Positions 58,748 to 64,000 of a stretch of DNA of 64,000 nt are shown here, piece after piece. The notes below the pieces were generated by a model. That model was not told the DNA's origin, made no database searches, and worked only from the letters and a program-made list of their open reading frames with translations. Location of the stretch: NCBI RefSeq assembly GCF_958298935.1, contig NC_084936.1, positions 9,121,501 through 9,185,500 on the forward strand, written 5' to 3'. Source of the stretch: Phragmites australis (lineage: Eukaryota; Streptophyta; Magnoliopsida; Poales; Poaceae). Both the position numbers and the translations under genes were made by a program. The first letter of the stretch is position 1. Every line of letters starts with the position of its first letter.

Positions 58748-59023
58748 CTACTTATGAATTACCTCATCGCTTCCATATGCGTCTGTTTGATCCAGATTGA
58801 GGTAATGGCTTAGGCTACCTTCTTCAATGTTTGACATCGGCACTGCAACTCCTTCTCGCACCTGGGCCTGATTGGTGGTTGGTGGTGCCATCCCTTTCTG
58901 TAAGTTCTGCATACGATGACGATGAGCGATTGAGTATTCTACATATAGAGAGCTGAGGAAGGAGGGAGATAGAGATAAAACCGACGAGGGAGGGAGAGAG
59001 GTTGTCGAAAGAGAGATAACCAT
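58748..59023 (-). CDS. Upstream CACTA exon, short acidic protein
   Basis: A 91-aa open frame directly upstream of the PTTA-like blocks on the minus strand. It is likely the first exon of the same gene: QKGMAPPTTNQAQVREGVAVP, then an acidic LNLDQTDAYGSDE stretch. No known domain. Start uncertain. Confidence 0.4.
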   Translation of the reverse strand: MVISLSTTSLPPSSVLSLSPSFLSSLYVEYSIAHRHRMQNLQKGMAPPTTNQAQVREGVAVPMSNIEEGSLSHYLNLDQTDAYGSDEVIHK

Positions 59024-59049
59024 GAAGGAATCAATAGATAGAATGCATA

Positions 59050-60095
59050 CGCATACAATCAGTAATTGAGTACATTATAACCATATTTAACAAAAAAAGT
59101 CACATCTTACATAGCAAAATAGGCACAAATATGCACAAGAGTACTGACAAGTGACACATTGATCTTACAAGTCACATAATCTTACATAGCAAAATAATGA
59201 TTACAACAAGAACTAGGATTATGATATCTTTACATGTGAAATCAAATTTCTCCTTATTTTCAAAGGTAGCTAATTTTTAGCTCGGTCTGGATGTCTTGAC
59301 TGTTGTATGTTGCAACAGCTTCCTGTTTGGACTTGTGTAATGACCATCTTAGTCGAGCTTTGCATTCATATGTATGGTCTCCAATTTCATCATTTGCAAA
59401 AAAAAAAACAAATATGAAAACAATGCAATTTTTAATACAACACATAACAGGACCAAAAAAGAAATACGACCTTAGTGTACAACAAGAACTGGATAGTGGG
59501 TGTATAAAAGTGCTCTCGGGAAATGAATAACAATTGGCCCCAGGACAATCAAGGTCCTACCTCCTAATTGTTTTATTGAGTACATCAATGACCGGATAAT
59601 TTACTAAGTATATTTGAACTTGGACAGAATTATCAAAAATCACATAGTATCATCATGGAGAGTGCTGCTGTACCAAATTAGAGAGCACAGGTTCTGAAAA
59701 GGACAAGCAATTTCCTGCCGAGACAGAAATAGAGATTGAACAGCAGGATTCAAACAAGTAATGGCAGAACAAAAGGATGAATCAACTTCTTTATCCAGAA
59801 TATGATATGCTAATCAATCTCTGAACTTATAGTAGCATACCATCCAGTGATCAAATTATAATAGGTAGCCCACTGCAAAGACAACACAAGAAATATATCT
59901 TGGTATACAAGTATAGACTAGCAAGAACCATCAACAAGTATCACTAGGGGCTACAACAAATATCAAACAACTAGAGAATCACAGGTCTAAACTATTGTAC
60001 TCAGTAAATTACCCAATCTTAGTGTATCAATTCATCATCGAGCAAAGGGAATATGTACCAGTTATGTCCAGAACAGAAGAGGGGAAATACTCATA
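59050..60095. other. Non-coding 5' part of the second CACTA element
   Basis: AT-rich, with no coding frame recognised. It may hold introns of the minus-strand CACTA gene. Confidence 0.4.
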
Positions 60096-60102
60096 AGCAT
60101 GA

Positions 60103-60478
60103 TTTGAACACACAAAAGGACCAAGGCAGCATATGTTCTTATCATTTGAACACAAAAAAGGACCGAGGCGGCATATCTGTTCTTATCATTTGAACACACA
60201 AAAGGACCACAAGTAACATCTGTTCTTATCATTTGAACACACAAAAGGACCACAAGCAGCATCTGTTCTTATTATTTGAACACACAAAAGGACCGGGGCA
60301 GAATAACTGTTCTTATATTTGAACACACAAAAGGACTAGGGCAGCATATCTGTTCTTATCATTTGAACACACAAAAGGACCACAAGCAGCATCTGTTCTT
60401 ATCATTTGAACACATAAAAGGACCATACGCAAAAGGACCATCACACAAGCATCTGTTCTTATCATTTGAATACACAAG
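60103..60478. repeat. 43-44-bp minisatellite in the second CACTA element
   Basis: About eight tandem copies of a unit containing tgttcttatcatttgaacac and acaaaaggaccacaagcagc. Starts of the gttctt core are spaced 44, 43, 43, 44, 43, 43 and 60 bp. Variants differ by a few bases. Confidence 0.9.
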
Positions 60479-60579
60479 CAGCCAGCTATGAATTAGTATG
60501 AACTTGCACTGAAACCGTAGGAATAGGAGGGGAGAAAGAGATGAAGAGGGAGCCGGGAGGCCTACCTCGACGTCAGGGT

Positions 60580-60880
60580 GGTTGTCCACAGCGATGATGG
60601 CAGTGGACGAGGGCGCTGGGTACGGCAGCGCGAGCTCCTCAGCGTTGGGGTGGAGGTGGTGGACTCCTCAATGTTGTCGTGGTGGTCCTCAGCGACGGTG
60701 GTGGTAGACGAGGGCACAATGCATGGCAGCACGGGCTCCTCGGCATCGGAGAGGAGGCGACGAGCTCCTCGGCGTCGGGGTGGTGGTCCTCGGTGATGGC
60801 GATGGTGGATGATGGTGCAGAGAACAGCAACGCGGGCTCCTCGATGTCAGGAGGCAATTCGGCGAATGGCACAGGCTAGG
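60580..60880. other. GC-rich leader-like block
   Basis: A GC-rich patch with repeats of a ctcctcggcgtcggggtggtgg-like unit, open on both strands by composition. It could be a first exon or leader of the minus-strand CACTA gene. No domain recognised. Confidence 0.35.
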
Positions 60881-60907
60881 AAGGGGAAATTTTTCTAAGT
60901 GTCAGAG

Positions 60908-61175
60908 GGTGCAGGCGTCAAGCACTTTTATAGGGGAGAACTTTCATTGCTGACTCAAGATAAAGACCGACAATGAAAGGGGATCTTCACTATCAGCTCA
61001 ATAGGACAACCGGCAGTGAAACACATTTCATTGCCCGTGAAGGTGCAGGTGTCAAACACTTTTACAGGGGAGGACTTTCACTGCTGACTCAAGATGAAGA
61101 CCAACAATGAAAGGGGATCTTCACTACCAGCTCAATAGGACAACCGGCAGTGAAACACATTTCACTACCGCCCTA
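60908..61175. repeat. 134-bp tandem duplication in the CACTA subterminal region
   Basis: The segment from ggtgcaggcgtcaagcac recurs at 61042 with few changes. Each copy contains inverted cactgctgactc/accggcagtg-type units. Confidence 0.85.
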
Positions 61176-61229
61176 ATATGTTCAGGGCAGTGAAACCCCT
61201 TTCACTGCATGTCCAGGGTGCAAAAAATT

Positions 61230-61310
61230 TGTTTTAGCTGAGCGCGTGCCCGTCGAGACTCGAACCAATGACCTGCCCCAAGTAAGACCAAACAATGAAC
61301 CACAGCACTA
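61230..61310 (-). other. tRNA-like (pol III box) sequence next to the CACTA right end
   Basis: Minus-strand ggttcgagtct (61256-61266) matches the tRNA B box at 10 of 11 positions. Upstream tagtgctgtgg at a tRNA-like distance resembles an A box. No acceptor stem pairing was found, so it is a tRNA-derived relic or SINE-like fragment, not a tRNA gene. Confidence 0.3.
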
Positions 61311-62880
61311 CTCAAATGTTTTCGAATAAGTTTGTGCTATCTATGTTTATTAATATTCCGTTGACCTAAAATCCTAACACATATTTATTTAAATTTGAAC
61401 TTGCTATATACGAAAATAAAGTTTTGTATATACTTAAATTTCATGGTTCAATTTTCTAATTCAATAAAAAATTAAAATCAATATGTTCATACCTAAGTTT
61501 CTATATTGGTGCTTTGCTATATATCTTAATTTCATCAACAAATATTTTAAATCATTAAAAATTGAAAATAATTATGCTCATAATTATAGCTAATGTCAAT
61601 CATGTAATATACAAATAGCAATATGCTAGTGTTATTGCTAATTCATTAAAAATAAAAAATAGCAATACATAGCAATAGTGCTTGCGCTATTGCTAATTCA
61701 TTAAAAATCAAAAATCAATATGCTCAATTATAAAGACATCTTCCACCATAAACTACAAATTAAAGCCCATAACATAAGTGAGGTATAATTGCATCTAAAA
61801 CAAATTCATACATAGTAATTAATATAATTTAGCTACTTTGTCTTAACGATTCGCCCTTCATTATGATCATGGCGTACATATGGAGGTTCGTCGGTGTCTT
61901 CCATGGAACCTAGAACGACGTCCTCTCCGAAAGGAGGTAGCGTATCGAATTAATTATAGTATTCCTCGTCAACGACATTCTCCACTCTGATAATCCTTCT
62001 TTTTCCGTGAAAAACCACATGACACTCCTTGTTAGCCGGGTTCGATGAGTTTTTGTTCGTACCATCCCTAGAAATTTTCTTAATTATTCAACCCTTACAT
62101 GCATGATATATATAGCGACAACTTATCAAAATTAAACAGCACATTCACCCTCGGGATCAACCTCATGATACTCTGCGACGTCGTTCTCTAAAGAGCGATA
62201 AAGTGCATCGAAATGAGAATGAATGAAATGTCATAACATGTGATCCAAATGACATGAAATTTGGTAGAGATGTAGTGCATGAGGTTATGAATGCAGTAGA
62301 GTAAGAATCACATGAATTGGAGTTCATTTGCCACTTCATTAACCAAATTACATGCTTGCTGTTTTAAATCCAAAATTATACGAGGTAGTTCAAACAAACT
62401 CACATGAGGGAAGTACTCAACGTGGCAAAAGGTATTTTTATTGTGTAAGGTATACATAGAGAAGACCTAAAAAATCAGTTTCATATTTTATGATTTTTAT
62501 TAATTTCTATAGAAATTAATCAAGTTTAAAAGGCTTAATCAAGACTAATAAAGAATTAGTGCTAAACAAGCATTTCATGCTTGCAATGTATTTTTCCTAT
62601 ATATAGCATGACAAAATAAGATTAACAAAGTTGGATTACCAATTTTAGATATTTCAAGATTTAATTATGGATTAACAAGTTACAACATATTTAATGAAAT
62701 AGAGGTATTTCAGTGGACATTTCATGCATGCATGTATTTTTATCATACTAACAAACTTGGTTTCATATTTTTTTAAGCTCTAGATATTTTTCTACAAATT
62801 ATAGATTATTTCAGCTGATTTATCAATATAACTAACATTATTTTTGACATTTTCTGGATTTTCTGACTGTGACTGGTTGC
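61311..62880. other. AT-rich non-coding region inside the gypsy-type element
   Basis: No supported coding. Small repeats such as gctaattcattaaaaat-type units occur at 61640-61720. It may contain additional unrecognised insertions, because gypsy pol is missing. Confidence 0.4.
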
Positions 62881-62984
62881 CAGCGGTGAACGGCGACGAA
62901 GCTTGGCCAGGGAGGGGTACAAAAATGCTCAATGCGCTATGGCAAACTCGTTTGAGGGGTCGACGGTAGCATGTACGGTTTCAA

Positions 62985-63271
62985 TGTACTGTCACAGGGT
63001 TTGGCACGATCCGTTTATTTGTACATCTTTCCCCTTGGTATATAAAGGGGTCGAGATCGTGTTTGTAAGGAAAAAAAGGATATTCTATAACAAGTTCACC
63101 TATTTCATAAGACAATACACATGACATAGGGCTATTATCCTGCGTGAGGCATGAACCTGGATAAACCTCGATGCTCTTGAGTCTAGGTTGATATACGCGT
63201 ATAGGAAACATGAATCAACGCACACATCGTCCAGTATACCCCGGATTATTGTCAGGGATCATCCCCCAACA
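62985..63271 (+). repeat. 3' LTR of the gypsy-type element, truncated at its 5' side
   Basis: Matches 53325-53607, including gtatataaagggg and the leader, and ends ...cccccaaca before taagg. The first roughly 450 bp of the LTR are not recognisable here. Confidence 0.85.
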
Positions 63272-63318
63272 TAAGGTCTCTCATTGGATCAGAGAAATTG
63301 GAGGGAGATATTTCACTT

Positions 63319-63701
63319 ATGTCGGTCACTGTTCACATGGGGGCCCGCTTGTCATCCCCTTCACCACCCTTGACCTCTCTACTTTGGACAGCCAGCTCTA
63401 TTGTCGGCCACCGTTTCGGACTAAGGAGGCTGACCACTGAGCTGCTTCATGTCGGCACTGCCTTCGTTGCCCCTAAAGTGAGGCCACTGGCCATATCTCC
63501 CCCTTGTTCGACGCTCGCTCTCTCTCTCTCTCTCATTCTCTTGCTTTTCTCGGCCGAGCATAGGTACATATCAGCTGATGCTGCCCAAATCTCGCTCCGC
63601 CAAAGATGGATTTTCCCTAGCCGAGCCGCAAGAAGTAAATGGGGAGGTCCTCTAGTCCATTTCCACTAGTTCCCGTGCAAATCCCTTGTTTTTTCCGACA
63701 A
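63319..63701 (+). repeat. Possible LTR of another gypsy-type element
   Basis: Starts tgtcggtcactgttcac and ends ttttttccgaca. It is followed after 4-5 bp by tggtgcgccagac, which shares the primer-site core of the neighbouring gypsy element. No partner LTR is in the window. Confidence 0.45.
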
Positions 63702-64000
63702 GATTTGGTGCGCCAGACTGCTCTTCTTTAGTTCTGGCACTAAGCTTAGTGACTCTGCTAGTGACCCTCTACTTTGAGCCATCTTCTTCCCACTCGAGAG
63801 CTTCGTGAGCTTCCCCGTACCCTCATGAAGCTTTTTCACACGCGTTTTTAGTTTTGGCCTGTCGCCGGCGCGCCCGTCCGCATGAGTCACCCCACTGCTG
63901 CCGTCGCCTCTGTGTTCGCCGCTAGCCATACTCTGGCTCATTTCGCTGGCTCGCACCTACCCAGAGATTTTCCCTTTTGTGTACTGGTTCCATGTGTGTT
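63702..64000. other. Window end, likely internal region of the last LTR element
   Basis: CT-rich, with no coding motif recognised. Open frames here lack family features. Confidence 0.35.

Larger units (their letters stand above)
56119..61200 (-). mobile_element. Second CACTA element, inserted in the gypsy element
   Basis: The left terminus cactgccggctc at 56119 starts an array of inverted units (56119-56355), a pyrimidine-rich tract and AT-rich sequence shared in reverse orientation with the first CACTA element. The minus strand encodes proteins of the CACTA (PTTA-like) type at 57410-58743. The right side has subterminal units (60945-61192) ending gggcagtg, giving cactgcc, which matches the left end over 7 bp. 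No clean 3-bp duplication is identified, so the right boundary is approximate. Confidence 0.7.
52875..63271 (+). mobile_element. Ty3/gypsy-type element, gag-protease only, split by CACTA
   Basis: Bounded by perfect 5-bp duplications taagg (52870-52874 and 63272-63276). The 5' LTR is 52875-53607 (tgtcggtg...acccgaca). The 3' LTR end ...atcccccaaca at 63271 shares about 290 bp with the 5' LTR. A gag region and aspartic protease are recognisable on +, but no integrase or RT is found. The protease frame is cut at about 56110 by a CACTA element and does not resume clearly after it. Confidence 0.85.

Noticed and set aside
60103..60478. CRISPR-like array
   Set aside because: Units are contiguous 43-bp repeats without unique spacers, in plant DNA inside a CACTA element. 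A minisatellite.
61230..61310. Functional tRNA gene
   Set aside because: No acceptor or anticodon stem pairing could be drawn. Only B-box similarity.

Overview
The window is nuclear DNA of a grass, most likely a panicoid. The evidence is one GC-rich, high-GC3 plant plasma-membrane proton pump gene with 11 exons and GT-AG introns, set in deeply nested Ty1/copia and Ty3/gypsy retrotransposons, CACTA, MULE and LINE copies and a Stowaway-type MITE of the kinds typical of grass genomes. There is no bacterial-type gene organisation, no CRISPR array and no intact rRNA or tRNA gene.

Layout. 1-14390: the 3' part of a CACTA element (Ulp1-like remnant at 1-470, terminal repeats at 14100-14390), split by a copia element (624-14034, + strand). 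Both LTRs of this element measure 1932 bp once later insertions are removed. It carries a 1.58 kb LTR-like insertion in its integrase gene and a 1387-bp solo LTR with a perfect 5-bp duplication (atctc) inside its right LTR. 14391-25300: relics of a second CACTA-like sequence split by a minus-strand copia element (15262-25044). This element has an extra ORF after pol and arrays of a near-palindrome (cggtcNgaccg) upstream of the LTR TATA boxes and again upstream of the extra ORF.

25980-30775: the single apparently intact host gene, a P3A-type plasma-membrane H+-ATPase encoding 948 aa. 30776-37703: a 6.9-kb Mutator-like element with a perfect 9-bp target duplication (tatatttct). It carries a decayed MURA transposase and a decayed, intron-containing plant-mobile-domain gene, and its left end lies 242 bp beyond the pump's stop codon.

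37713-49760: host-derived relics and small elements. These are an A20/AN1 stress-associated-protein pseudogene, possible hAT-like relics, a 5'-truncated LINE, a Helitron-like 3' end, a Stowaway-like MITE, and a glutaminyl-peptide cyclotransferase locus whose exons are clear but which lacks an expected N-terminal exon and has an in-frame TGA. 49915-52500: a minus-strand gypsy fragment. 52875-63271: a gypsy element bounded by perfect taagg duplications; only gag and protease are visible, and it is interrupted by a second CACTA element (about 56119-61200). 63277-64000: more repeat sequence, probably the LTR and primer-binding site of another gypsy element.

The mobile-element genes are almost all broken. 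Many stops sit where the family has Trp or Gln, as expected from methylcytosine deamination. The most distinctive systems are the MULE that pairs a transposase with a plant mobile domain gene between TIRs made of repeated near-palindromes, and the copia element that appears to have copied its LTR cis-array to an internal position before its third ORF.
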